Of a stretch of DNA of 64,000 nucleotides, positions 44,311 to 56,046 are shown piece by piece (the stretch's first letter is position 1; each line of letters begins with the position of its first letter). The notes below the pieces were generated by a model. That model was not told the DNA's origin and made no database searches. It saw only the letters and a program-made list of their open reading frames with translations. The stretch lies in the NCBI GenBank assembly GCA_951812925.1, contig OX638372.1, positions 4,216,001-4,280,000 of the forward strand, read 5' to 3'. This DNA is from Calliopum simillimum (lineage: Eukaryota; Arthropoda; Insecta; Diptera; Lauxaniidae). Position numbers and translations under genes: made by a program.

Positions 44311-44664
44311 TCTAGTAAAGGTCGGAAAGCCATGAAAAGCGCCGTTTTAACAACTCCGGAAAAGCTCAGCGAGTTGCAAGAAGTAGCTGAGAAACGTTTA
44401 GCAAAGAAACGGAGGTAAGAGGGAAAAGAATCACACAAAAATAGAGTACGAGGAGCAAAAAAAGCACCACCAGCAAATATAGCGCCAGAGAAGAAACAAA
44501 GAAGTTCTAGCTCTGATGAAGATCGTGATTTTTGCACCATTTGCATGGAACTCATTCCCGAAATCATTACCAGACACAATGCTATCAAATGCAACAAAAA
44601 GGATTGTCAACGCCCATTTCACTGTGACTCGGACTTGGATGTTTCATCAGAGAACTATGCATAA
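44311..44664 (+). pseudogene. Transposase C-terminal fragment with a Cys/His cluster
   Basis: The frame reads AVLTTPEKLSELQEVAEKRL, KKRR, a TAA (about 44416), then continues in frame to SSSSDEDRDFCTICMELIPE, IIKCNKKDCQRPFHC-type spacing (CxxC, CxxxxC, HC) and ends SSENYA-stop. A PEKLxEL helix followed by a basic stretch and a RING/PHD-like zinc cluster is typical of pogo/Tigger-type transposases in flies. The in-frame stop and absence of the DDE core indicate a dead remnant. The family name is a recognition call, not a search result. Confidence 0.6.
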
Positions 44665-45056
44665 GCTACAATTTCACCAATTTTTTTAAACACATTTTTT
44701 CATTTATTTTTTTCCAGCAAAATAATTTTTTTTTTTTTTTTTCATAGTTACTCCTATGAGTGTGTTCTTCGAACCTATTTTGACTTACAATAAAGATATT
44801 AGAACTTTGTTCCAACATTTGTGTTAGTTATACTAATTTTACGAACTTTTAGTCATTATTTGCAAGAATCTAAAATTCTATGCATTTTTCAACTTAGAAA
44901 ATCATGACAATTAGGAAAAACAACCTACTAATCATTGCTATGGTGACATATGTTTCGGTTACCGCCACGTAACCATCAGCAGACCAATTTATGTTTTATA
45001 TAATTTATTTTAAATTAAATGAAATAACAATTGAAAAATTTTGAACATTTTTTGTC

Positions 45057-45130
45057 TGAGGCCGGGATTGAACTATGAACCTTCGAAGACAATCTCTCTA
45101 CATAGCGTATTTATCAATGGACTGCGCTAT
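45057..45130 (-). repeat. tRNA-like (SINE-type) segment
   Basis: The minus strand gives CATAGCGCAGTCCATTGATA (box A-like) and, about 45 bases on, GGTTCATAGTTCAATCCCGG (box B-like), the spacing of a tRNA promoter. Stems do not close into a standard cloverleaf, so it is treated as tRNA-derived. Confidence 0.45.
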
Positions 45131-45544
45131 GTACCCTCAGAAAAATTGGTAACTTAAGTGCTTATATTCATGTAGTGAGATTTTTATTCTCTTTCCACTT
45201 TGTCATGACTCCTGTTGTTGTTGTTGTTTGGCAAATAATGACTAAAAGTTCGTAAAATTAGTATAATTTTCATATAGTCAACATAAACCATTTTAATTTG
45301 TGTTAGTTTTAATGAGTAATTGAAAGTTTCCCACTTTACACCACGATTTTTAATTTTAGCCATTTTCGGCATCCTCGGTCAAAGCATCGCACTCATCAGA
45401 AAATCCATATTTTCGGTTCGTTTCTTGGTTAAAAATATAGCTTATTTAATTTTCTTTACTATAGGAAGTTGAAACATGAAAAAATAACAAGTTTTGTTCA
45501 TTTTATGAAGCATCGAAAAGAATTTCCCACTTTACCCCACACAC

Positions 45545-46340
45545 CTCTTCATTTTGAGCCTTAACCGCCAAAAAGACTTAACCGATACGATTTCAGATTT
45601 TCATTTTTTGATAGAAATCGATAACACGCGTTCATGCGTATCTTCCGTTCAAATTTCATAACTGTAAAAAGTACCATTACGAAGCTATAGCGAATACAAT
45701 GTATGCAAAGAAAATTCAAAAAAAGCATCTACTGTAAAATTTGTTTTTTGTCGATTTGTTATACCAAATTTTTTTATTTAACGTCTAAAAAAAAATTATT
45801 CAAGTCCAAAAAACAAATAAACTTCGGAAAAAATTTTTAAAATTTGAGAGCGGAGTAATTTTTTCTAACAAAATCACTGAAAGTAAAGTATTTTTCCTGA
45901 CCTCAAATCGAAAAATTGGTATGATAAATGTAGCACCGAATTAAAGGAAATTTAGCGGGGACTACAAAAAAATTATAAGAAAATATGTTAATAATTAAAT
46001 TCAGATTTCAATTTTGAAAACACAGAATATTCCAAAATCTTTTTCAACCCTATAAACCAATTCCACCATTAGAAAGCTTATACAACTGGAAGAAAAGATT
46101 TGCATCGAAAAGTTTTTCTTAACCGTTTGGCTGCCAGCAAGAAATTTTTTATTTTTTTTTTTTTGTAAAACTAGTCAGAAAGTTAGTTTTTTCCCTATTG
46201 CTCCTAAGAGGTACATTTAACATCCCTCCCCCACACATTCAGTATATTGTTAGTCTATGCCTTCTCTATCACAAGCTTCGTAACCTTAACGTTGACGAGA
46301 ACTCTTACAGCCTGAGTTTAAAAGAATCCAGAGTTTTGTG
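45545..46340. other. Intronic DNA with a repeat relative of 3395..3540
   Basis: CCTATTGCTCCTAAGAGG, GTTAGTCTATGCCTTCTCTA and AAGCTTCGTAACCTTA (46190..46290) parallel CCCTATAACTCCTAGGG, GTTAGTCCGGGCCTCCTCTA and GAAGCTTCGTAGCCTTA (3400..3505) in the same order and strand. The family is not identified. Confidence 0.4.
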
Positions 46341-46859
46341 GTCTTGTGTTATTTCGTAATTAATTAAGTTGTTATTATATTTTTTAGTATTTTTTGCATT
46401 AAGCAAGCAAGAAGCAATCATTAATTAATTTAATGCATATTTAACAACATTAATTTGCATCATAACATCATAACTTAAGTAAGTAACTGCTGACGATCGT
46501 TCTTTTTTTTTATTTGCGTGTCATTTTCCCACCGCCAACAACTTTAATAAATCAAAAAACAATAAATCAGCGCTGAACACATCAACTTGACAGCAACAAC
46601 ACGTCATTTACAACATGAAAACTTCCTTAATGCATTGAATTTCCTATGGCAGTTCAATAAAAAACACACAAAAACATATTATTTCATTAACATTTTACAA
46701 CATTTTAATATTGCATATATGTATACTTATACTTCTATTCAGTTCCCAATATAACATAATAGCTTAATTTAAACTCAATAATGCTTGCATAAATTTATCA
46801 AATATCTTTTTAATATACATTTTGAAATGTGAAAAGTTTAATTTTACTATTTCATTCGC

Positions 46860-47104
46860 TCTTGAAAACTCAAACAATGCACTCAAAATTTGTAAAATAA
46901 AATTTTATTTGAAAAAAAAAAAAAAAATTAATTAAAGAAATTTTAATTTAAAAAAGAAATAAAGAGATTTATCCCACGTCGGGCGCCAAACGACACAAAA
47001 GGTATTAAATAATTCATAAAATATCTTTTGCTTCAGTAAGTATTCTACAGAAAACTAGAAAAATTGTTTCAATAAATTTTCCCTACGCCCCACGTTGGGC
47101 GCCA
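46860..47104 (-). mobile_element. Retroelement fragment with two primer-site-like motifs
   Basis: CCCACGTCGGGCGCCAAA (46973..46990) and CCCCACGTTGGGCGCCA (47088..47104) lie about 115 bp apart on the minus strand. The upstream stretch CTCTTGAAAACTCAAAC and AAAGAGATTTATCC matches the centre of 9000..9478. No coding region. Confidence 0.45.
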
Positions 47105-47154
47105 TATATAAAGGTGTAGTTCTCTTAATTTCGTTTTTATTTAAAATTGCCTTC

Positions 47155-47189
47155 TATTCTATTTTATTTTATTTTATTTTATTTTTTTA
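47155..47189. repeat. (ATTTT)n microsatellite
   Basis: Tandem CTATTTTATTTTATTTTATT units. Confidence 0.85.
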
Positions 47190-48600
47190 AATAAAAATTT
47201 ATTGAAATTGAAAAGAAAAGTTTTAGTTACTATCAATTAAACGAAAATGTAAAGTTTTAATTTAAAAACTACTAAATCCAGATCTTCTGGTCTCTAAGTA
47301 ATATTTGAAGTAAAGCATAACAGATTCTACAAATAAAACTATTTTCTTTATGGCACCAAGTTAAGAGCGACACAATTTAAAAATATCAAAAGATTTTGTT
47401 AAGTGGAACACTACATATGTAGCTACTGATTAATTTTTGTTTTTTTTTTTTTTTAATATCTAAGTATATAAATCACAAAAAGATAAATGGTCGTGCGCTG
47501 GAATTATAAAAGCACGAAAAAAGTGCTAATAAAAATGATGGCAAATAAATGCAAATAATGTGATTTTAATACAGCAAAAATGCTAATAAGTTCAACATCA
47601 AACTGACAACATAGCCAGCAACAGTAACAATGCGACAGCAACCAATAATGATGGCACCAATAACAATCACAGCAACATTAACACTAACATTAACAAAATA
47701 CAAAAAATACAATACAAAAAAAACAACCTATAAATTAAAAATGCAAACAACGTTGTTACACAAAAATAAATTTAAACAATTCAATTAATTATGTCTGCTA
47801 AAATTTTATTTAATGCGCTCTTAAGTTACTCGTATCATGTTGAAAATTAATTTATAAAAGCAAATGCTTCACAGCTCAAGCATTTTGTGCAAACGAAGGT
47901 GAAGGTAAGGAAAAAAAAATTAGATACAATATAAATCGAAAAAAGATTGACATGATACAATAAATGAATTTATTTAAAATCTATTCAAACCAAGGTTTAG
48001 AGGCTTTAATCTACCGATATTGTTCGTTCGATAGATTTCTACAGTGAAAAGTAAAAAGTCTTCAATTCTTCATCAAAACACACTTCAATTTCATTTTATA
48101 GCGGACACCAGACGGACAAAATCTGATAACCGCAATCTGAGCTCAGATTTTTAAAGGTTACTAACTAGAAAGTGGATGTTGTCACGATCTGCAGTGGCCC
48201 AGTTTTTTATCCACTACCTCCCGTCGAGGCTTACCATGGTTTTCCGTCCTCATTTTTTATAGCCGTTTACGATGACTCGGATCTTTAAATTACGAATCTG
48301 AACTTGGTTTTTATTTATCACGTTAGAATCGTGCTTATCCTTGCTTAAAAGTTCGTAAATCAATGTTTTGAGGTCCACTTAAAGCTAGAAAGCAAATATT
48401 TTCTGCAAGCCATAACAAAACCATTTTTTGACTGGATTACTACTTTACGAGTTATAAGCCATTACCAAAAAACGGTTTTTTAATCGTCATACAAAGAATT
48501 CATGATTTCATGGCTTGAGATTTTAATGCATGTCTCACAAACAATGTATAGTTACTTGATATTTTGATGAAAATTGGTTAAAAGACGGCGAACGTAAATA
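47190..48600. other. Intronic DNA, nothing recognised
   Basis: AT-rich, with an AACAATGCGACAGCAACC to AACATTAACACTAACA tract (47620..47695). No family signature. Confidence 0.55.
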
Positions 48601-48930
48601 TAAAATCAGAATTTAATACAATTGCGATCGAAGAATAGGATTTTACATGGGGAAAAATGCTTGACACCGTCCAGTAAATACAAGTGAATTTTTTCGATTT
48701 TTTTTAATTGTTTTTTTAAAAAAATTTTCAAAAATTATAAAATGTCCAAAAAAATACTTATAAAACTCACACGTATTTCTTGGACGATGCTTATAATTTT
48801 TTGCTAATACACTTTTTTCGTAAGATGCCTTGGTTTTGAGTAAAATCCGTTTTTCAGATCGAAATTGTATTAAAAAACCGAAAAATGTCGGCAGTAAAAA
48901 AATGGACCGGGACAACCTAGGTCAAAAATA
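48600..48930 (-). repeat. Copy of the ACGAAAAAAGT dispersed repeat
   Basis: CTCACACGTATTTCTTGGAC, then ACACTTTTTTCGTAAGATGC and CTTGGTTTTGAGTAAAATCC match the right-hand unit of 55026..56046. Confidence 0.6.
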
Positions 48931-49141
48931 TGAAAAAGTTGTAAGTTTAGAGTCGAAAAAGCGACAGACAAAATAATTTCACGAGTTCAGCAAAATTTTA
49001 TCTAAACTGCTGATTTGAGCACCGTGACCGTGGTTCCCTCCCCCTACCTCGACAGAGTGATATAAATAGGCAATCGAAACCGGCTCAGCTCCTGTTTCTA
49101 TCCCTTATTCTCAACATATTCGCTTGATTTTTTTTTAATTC

Positions 49142-49844
49142 GTTGAGTGCCATGTGTACCGCCGGCGGTACACACTTGTAGCGCTGTGCCACCATACAAA
49201 AAAATGTCCATCACCATACAAATTCAGTATATATGAAAAAATTTCGACTTGTAATAACTGTTGAATATTGATCTATAGGATTATATAATGAGTTTGTGGA
49301 AAAAGACTTGTGCTTATAAGTGTTTTTTGTCCTACAAAATGGCGTGACAGCCGGCAGTATACGTGGCACATGAGTGAAAGCAAATTATCTAAGTACCATG
49401 TTCACCGGAGGTGTGTTGAAAATATTTGACCACAGTGCCACCATACAAATAAAATATACATCTTGAGGTGGACAAGCAATAAAAACAACCTGGAATGTTT
49501 CAACATAACACATTAGTTATTAGTTTTTCTTATTTATAACTTTTAATTGAATGTAATTTTTACTTTTGTTAGTTTTTGTTCCAATCAAATTGTTTTGTTC
49601 CTTATTTGTGTAACTTTTGTAATTCTTTCAAAATTAAAGATATCGAAAAAATTTCAGAACAGTAACCAAAAATACCTTTTCCTCTGTGATAAAATACAAG
49701 AATTGTTTGCTCTACTGCAGTGCTTCAGAATATATATTGCATTGGGCGGTACACACGGCACACTGAAGGAAGTATTAGTGTGTACCGGCGGCGGTTCACG
49801 TGGCACCTGACGGAGGACATTTTGCTTGTATGGTGGCACTCAAC
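49142..49844. mobile_element. 0.7-kb TIR element with repeated GCCACCATACAAA motifs
   Basis: Termini GTTGAGTGCCA (49142..49152) and TGGCACTCAAC (49834..49844) are perfect inverted repeats. GTACCGCCGGCGGTACACAC near the left end is itself palindromic and is echoed by GTGTACCGGCGGCGG near the right end. GCCACCATACAAA or its reverse complement occurs near both ends and once more at about 49438. No transposase. Confidence 0.65.
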
Positions 49845-49859
49845 TTGATATGAAAGGCT

Positions 49860-50110
49860 GTGAGGAGGTGCAGTGCACAAAGTTTTCCTTTTTATAAAAG
49901 CGGGCGGAGCCACGCCTCTAAATAGAAAAGATGCTCTCATTACTAAGCCGCTGCATTGATTTTCATGAAATTTGGTATGGAGAGCGAGTTAGTATTAAGA
50001 AACCTTTATGTTTTTAGTGGCGAATTTTAATGAAATTTGGTATTGAGAATGATAATATGACCTTAATGTTTTTAAGTGGACTGTGCCACGTGCCCTTAAC
50101 AGACATGGTT
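49860..50110. repeat. Dispersed repeat piece (GGCGGAGCCACGCC type)
   Basis: GGGCGGAGCCACGCCTCTAA and two GAAATTTGGTAT(G/T)GAGA units resemble 11085..11165. Likely an old repeat; family unknown. Confidence 0.35.
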
Positions 50111-50649
50111 ACTAGTGAGAATTTATTTGCTTAGGTTCAGAGATGTGTGGCCTTGTTAAAGTTAAATCGAAATGGTAAATTTTCGGCCACAAGGCAAATC
50201 CTAGTTATCATATATTAAAAAAAAAAAGATATAAAATTTATTTTTGTATTCGATTCAGCAAAATCCATTAAATAAAAACAGATTTAAATTAATTCCAGCT
50301 TAAAATTGAGTTATATTAATTTGTTTATAACTAAAATAAAATCAACAAAAAATTTGCTAATTACAATATGCTAAAATTGTTATTGTCATTTTATGTATAT
50401 ATTTTGTTAATTTCGCTATTGTTTTTGTTTTATTGTTTTATAAATATTAGTGGTATTATTGGCGTTAGCAGCGTGCAATTGTTATTAATGTTGCTACTTA
50501 GCAATGCTGTTGGTGGCGGTGTTTACAACATTCGAGGTGTTAAATTAAAATGCAAAATTAATTAATTAATTTATTATACAACAAAACAAATAAATAAACA
50601 ACGCATTTAAAATTTTAATGCAAAAACGCAATTTTATGCAAATACAGCA

Positions 50650-50830
50650 AGTATCTAAGTAATTGTGGCAGTAGTACGTACGAGTTGTATCGATCGTATT
50701 TAGTAGCAACGTTTTTGAGACGGCCGATACGACGAGACATAGTGATGATGGTGGTGGCGTCTATCACTTACTGACTGTGCTGGCAGGCACTTTGTTTGTG
50801 TGGTTGTTGTTGTCATTGTAATTTATAGCT
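50650..50830. other. Higher-complexity intronic island
   Basis: GAGACGGCCGATACGACGAG, GATGATGGTGGTGGCGTCTA and GACTGTGCTGGCAGGCAC. No reading frame; possible regulatory DNA. Confidence 0.25.
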
Positions 50831-51054
50831 GATTTTGCGTAATTTGTATCTACCGCAATTAAGTTTAAATGTAAAAATAAACTATTTTTAATTAATTTGT
50901 AAATAATTTATTTTTATTGAGTTGCGTTCGCTTGTATTTTTTTACATCATAAGCACCTTTTGCGCAAAAGCGTAGTATCCAGTAGATTTTTTTATTTGAA
51001 TTTCATTTTGCTTATTCAATTTTATCTGTTATGGCGCCAATCACTTTATGTGGT

Positions 51055-51085
51055 GGTGGTGTTGTTGTTGTTGTTGTTGTTGTTG
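51055..51085. repeat. (GTT)n microsatellite
   Basis: GGTGGTGTTGTTGTTGTTGT run in T-rich DNA. Confidence 0.85.
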
Positions 51086-51990
51086 ATTTTAATTAGCATT
51101 TTTATTTTGATTATTTTTGAGTGCGAAAAAGATATGCATTTTTAAGCACAAATAGTATCTACACCCACTACGAGATTGCTGTGTTCTGTATTTGGTGCGC
51201 ATTTTGAATTTCAATACCGCTCGCTGCTGCTGCTGTTGCTGTTGCCACATTCATTCATAATAAAATTTTTCACTGCTCGTTTTTCTTACAAAAGTGGCAA
51301 AAACGTTTTTGTTGTTGTTACCCGCTGCTGCTGTTTTTGTTTACAATTTTTTGCAAGATTTTTTTTTGTTTTTGTTTTTGCATGTGTTTTAGTTTTTCTT
51401 TTTTTGGTTTTTTTTTTTTTTTTGTAGTTCCTGTGTGTATTTGTTTTTATTATTTTTGTTTTTGTTGCTGCTGATTTTGCCATTTTTATTTACATTTGAA
51501 ATGTTTTAGATTTTCTTTTTATTTTGTTACTGGCGCTGTTTGCAAGCAATTCTAGCTATTTGATACACACATACGTACATATATACACACACACACACAA
51601 TCGGAAAAATATAAACAAATGTTTTTTATTGAGGTCGCCGACCGTGATTTTATTTTATTTTCTGCTATTTTTACAAACTTTCAAGTTTTTCCCCATTTTT
51701 TTTTTTTTGGTATATTGTCTCAGACAAGAAATAGTTCATAAATTGCTTTGTTCTACTGAACTGGCTTTTAAAATAACAAAACTAGAACAAAATCTGCAAC
51801 TTCTAGTGTTACGCGTTCCTATTCAAATGTTTGTTTTTCCACCGATAAGCACACTTTATTTCTTAAAAGTCAAAATCCAGTATTTTTACATTTTCTGAGA
51901 ATTTATATATTATTTTAAATAAAGGTACATCTCAAACTCCAAAAATTTATTAAGTTAAATGTTCCAAAAAATTGGTCGTTAAAAGTAATC

Positions 51991-52410
51991 ATGGCACTTT
52001 ATTATGACAAGTCCATAGTATTCATGTTGGGGAAGTTCCCTTATCGCAAAAGATTTCAAGATGTCGCGAAGCATAGTGGCTTCTATATTTTGAAACGTTA
52101 TTTTGTGTCCGGAAACGAAAAATTTCTAGTAAAAACTGCTAAAAACCGATGCACGTCTGCAAAAGATGTGGCGAAAAAATGTCTGAGTAAAGAAGACGGC
52201 AACACTCATGAGATTGGTTTTTATTATACACACATACTTGTAGGAAAGAAAACGAGCTTAAGCCTAATGAGTAGTTATTGCTTGCCCCTTTCTAGGAGGC
52301 GCTTAGAGGTTACCGGGTGCTTGAAATCATCTTTTAATGTCGTATTCGTATATTTTTATAAAAAGTGTAATTTTAACCCTTTTGCAGGGGGTTCTAGGGG
52401 GTACCTGTGA
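51991..52410 (+). CDS. Unrecognised 139-codon reading frame (doubtful gene)
   Basis: The frame begins MALYYDKSIVFMLGKFPYRK and has mixed, non-repetitive composition with several Cys and Lys, but no domain, signal peptide or family is recognisable. Its last 40 codons run into the tandem array at 52280..52930, ending NPFAGGSRGYL inside a repeat unit. No neighbouring exon or promoter is evident. A chance open frame within a repeat is the likelier explanation. Confidence 0.12.
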   Translation: MALYYDKSIVFMLGKFPYRKRFQDVAKHSGFYILKRYFVSGNEKFLVKTAKNRCTSAKDVAKKCLSKEDGNTHEIGFYYTHILVGKKTSLSLMSSYCLPLSRRRLEVTGCLKSSFNVVFVYFYKKCNFNPFAGGSRGYL

Positions 52411-52930
52411 TACTGAAATTATTTTTTATCATTGAACTTGATTCCTGCTCACCAAAAAACCCAAATATGCACAACCATATTTAATTCCTATAAAAAGTCC
52501 AATTTCTACCCTTCCGGGGGCTATAAGGGGGAGCATGCGGGTTACTTGGTGGTTAAAATAATTTTTTAACAACATATTCCGTTTCAGAGCACCAAAAAAC
52601 CTAAAAATTGATATACATTTTATATTTTTATGAAAAGGGAAAGTTAAACCCCCTTGGAGGGGGAGTAAGGGGGTACCTGTGCTACTAAAATTATTTTTTT
52701 GTTGTCATCTTCTGTTCTAGCCCACCAAATATGAATTTTTATAAAAAGCATTATTTCTTCCCTCTTGGGGGCTATAAGGGGTTGACTAGGTGCTCCAAAT
52801 TATTTTTTGACATTATTTTCGCTTTCAGAGCACCTAGAAACCTAGCAATATGCACACATTTAAAATTTTTAGAACAAGTAAAATTCTAAGGGGGCTCTAG
52901 CGGGAAAACAACATTATTTTTTCTAAAAAT
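52280..52930. repeat. Satellite-like tandem array, about 110-140 bp period
   Basis: Five to six units share TATAAAAAG, a C-rich/G-rich heart (AACCC...GGGGG), GGGGGCTATAAGGGG or GGTTCTAGGGGGTACCTG, then AAATTATTTTTT and CACCAAAAAACC. G-rich hearts start near 52387, 52515, 52656, 52766 and 52898; a degenerate first unit is near 52290. Noncoding. Confidence 0.8.
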
Positions 52931-55020
52931 ACGATACGGGCTCAGCCCTCAGCCCTCCCAATACATTTGGCCTGGGGGTATACCCTCTGGGTCTTGACTT
53001 TTTTTTTTGTGTGCCAGTGTTATCTTTTTAGTGGTGTCGCAAAAATTTAAAAAACATTTTTTTGACCTTAAAAATGCTTTATATTCGTTTTTCTCGAAAA
53101 TTTATTTTCACACGTTAGGTACGTTTTCAGAAAACATATAGATTATGTTACGAAAGAGGTGACTCCTCAGAATGGCCCCTTATGTGGGCCAATAGAAAGA
53201 TATTGGGCTCTCGACAAAACCAAGTTGATGAGGATGGCAAGGACCATAAAGAATTTTTTTTTTTAAATGAAAAAGAGCGCCCAAGAATATTAGCAGTACT
53301 ACTGTTGAAACTATTATGAAGAACATACAAAAAAGCTGGGAAATGAGTAGAATTCAAAAGAAAGTACTTTTATTTTGTGCAATATAGCCTTTTAAGATTG
53401 TCATTATCTCAATGATTCAAAGAGATATATAGTTCAGTTTCTGCAGTTCTTTTATTTCCAAATCAAAAATATTCATAAATGTTTTGTCCTTAATACATGC
53501 AAAAGAAAAAAGAAAGTTATGTGATTATTAGTGTAAATGTCAACAACTTACAGTATTAAGATTGCCATAAAGCAATTATAAAGTAATAATCCCATTACAT
53601 ACATATGTATAGATATTTAAAGTCTGTTATAACAACCAAGCAATAAGTGTTTTATTAAAGTTATCTTGGTCTTTTATTATCTATTATTTCTAATACAATA
53701 TTAACATTTGAGCAAAGTATATGGACTTTTTAACTGTCGCTGATTACTTTAAGTGACATACAAGTGTTTTATGTGCTACAAAACAGGGTCTGTTGAAAAA
53801 TTGCAGCGCTAATTGTTTTTAATAGGTAACGATAAATCAGTTTGTTTGGTTTGAAATGTATCACTACTTCATTTCACCAAAAGACGCATTATTTTGAAAA
53901 TGGTAATTTGAGTACCCTTGTGCAATAGGATCCTCGAAACGAATTTAATTTTGAAGATATTTTCTGTTTATTACAATGTAATGTAATTCCTTACGGTGAA
54001 ATGTCCTCTGAATAGATGAATACTAAAAAATTACATAATTTAGGTATTTTAAAAACTGTTGTGTCATTGCAAGAACTGAATTTCGCATTGACATTGTTAA
54101 GTAAAACGTTTAAGTCTTTTTGTTCTACAACTTTTTATTTTATTTTACAATTTTACTGCAGTTTTATTAGCGAATGTATGTAGTCGTGATTAAATAAAAA
54201 ATGTACATATTAACACTGGCGCCACTTTTATTTGCGTGCGAAAATGTTGAAATACTTTTTTTTTTAATTAACATACAAATAAACAATTTAAAAAAATATA
54301 CGTATACTTATGTATATTGTAACATATATGTACATTTGTAGGTATGTTGGTAATATCGAATGATACAACATTACATTTGTATTTAAGCGCGCATACATAA
54401 ATGCATATATGTAATCGGAATATGTACTTTTGAATGCAGTAGTGTTGCCATAATTGAAATCGAAGTAAAATAAAATGCTGACATCAAGAAAAAAAAAAGA
54501 AAAGAAAAATCGCATAAAATGCTGTTGATATTGATGAATCCGTATCGAGGCAGGCGCTATGCTACATATGGAGATTGGTCACAACTCGTAGAATACATAT
54601 GAAATAGCCAACAGCAAAAATGTTGTCAATCAATTTGTTGCTCAAGTTGTTCACTTGTCACTGCCTATCAATATTATTCTCCTATTAAAAAGCCAATTTT
54701 GGATGCTAAAACTGAAATTGAGGCAATATTTTGAATGCTTTTTCTTGACTTCCAAATATTTCCATAAAATTTTGCAAACGAATTTTGTTTGGAACTGAAC
54801 TAGAATAAGTATTCTAATATTTACTTCAATACAACAAGTTTGGAAAACTCAAATATAAGCGGCGATCGATGTATGAATAAAGTCCACAGAGACCGATTGA
54901 ATATTATTGAGGAAAAAGCATATTTTAAAGGAATTTTGGAAGTGGACATTCTAAATGATGAAGATTACGCTGCAAATGATGTTAATATCACCAAAAAGTT
55001 TTAAGGACTAGCTTTCAATA
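52931..55020. other. Intronic DNA, nothing recognised
   Basis: AT-rich. A 44-codon plus frame at 54872 (MNKVHRDRLNIIEEKAYF...) and sequence at 53150..53340 were examined without recognising a family. Confidence 0.45.
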
Positions 55021-55025
55021 TTGTT

Positions 55026-56046
55026 ATACACTAGACCGGCTAGAAATTTGGATTCATCCCGAGACCAACTCAAAAGTAAGAGGGACTCTTAAAAACGATA
55101 TCTGCATCATGTTTTTTTCATTATGAGAAAAACCAATGGAGCACTTTTGATTCTACTGAAGGCCTATTTTGGCTAAAAAAAAACATGTTTTTGGGTCAAA
55201 ACTTTTTTTTTTTCATTAAAAAATGGTTAAAAAGCATTTTTTTTTTTTTTTTGCGGTATAGATAATATTCGGTTCCAAAAATTGATTTTTTTACGTTTTC
55301 AATGACGAGGTCGTAAAAACGATTTTTACTCAAAAGCAAGGGAACTTACGAAAAAAGTATATAAGGCCAAAAATTGTTCAAAAAATACGTGTGAATTTTT
55401 TGAGCTATTTTATATTTTTTCAAAACTTGGTTAAAAAAAAATAAAACATAAAAAAAAATTCTGAAAAAATTCACACCAATTTTTTGAAGAATTCTAAGCA
55501 TTTAATGTTTTTAGAAATTTTTTCGTAGATGCCTTGGTTTTGAGTAAACCTAGAATTTTGCTGACAAACTTGAGCTTAACAGCAGAAAACTCAATTTGAT
55601 AAATTTTTTGAAAAAATAAAAAAAAGTTCCAAAAATTCTAAAAAAATTCACACGTACTCTTTGGACAACTCGTAGCATTTTTTGTCATATTAACTTTTTT
55701 CGTTAGATGCCTCGCTTTTGAGTAAAATCGTTTTTTGGACAACGTAAAAAAATCGATTTTGGGATGCGAATATTATCTATATCACCATAAAAAATTTCGT
55801 TTTTTGTCTTTATTTCTAAAGACCCTTGGGTATCCATTTTGTAATGAAGAGAAAGTTATGACCAAAAAATATGTTTATTCCTTCTTCTGTCTTCAGTAGT
55901 ATCAAAAGTGCTCCATTGGTTTTTCCCCGAATGAAAAAAAAAAAAAAATGATGCAGATATCGTTTTTAAGAGTCCCTCTAACTTTTGAGTCGGTTTCGGG
56001 ATAATTTTATTTTGCTTCATACAAAATCGACCCGGTCTATTATACA
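55026..56046. mobile_element. 1-kb foldback element
   Basis: The left arm TATACACTAGACCGG, CAACTCAAAAGTAAGAGGGA and ACCAATGGAGCACTTTTGAT is mirrored on the right by ATCAAAAGTGCTCCATTGGT, TCCCTCTAACTTTTGAGTCG and CCGGTCTATTATACACA. The interior has direct and inverted units of TTCACACGTA and ACGAAAAAAGT. Related single-arm copies are at 6535, 30600 and 48600. Noncoding. Confidence 0.8.

Larger units (their letters stand above)
43923..45544 (+). mobile_element. Pogo-like DNA transposon remnant with 23-bp TIRs
   Basis: The left end GTGTGTGGGGTAAAGTGGG with AAAT (43923..43945) is the exact reverse complement of the right end at 45522..45544. Related motifs GGGGTGAAGTGGG (44269) and CCCACTTTACACCACG (45330) lie inside. 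A coding remnant for a transposase C-terminus is at 44311..44664; the catalytic DDE domain is missing. A tRNA-like segment sits at 45057..45130. The classification rests on the coding remnant, while the TIRs are direct observation. Confidence 0.8.

Noticed and set aside
44241..44622. Minus-strand frames over the transposon remnant
   Set aside because: Antisense shadows of the transposase C-terminus on the plus strand.
51991..52410. A novel protein-coding gene
   Set aside because: Kept only as a very low-confidence entry: its C-terminus is inside a tandem repeat and no family or exon context supports it.
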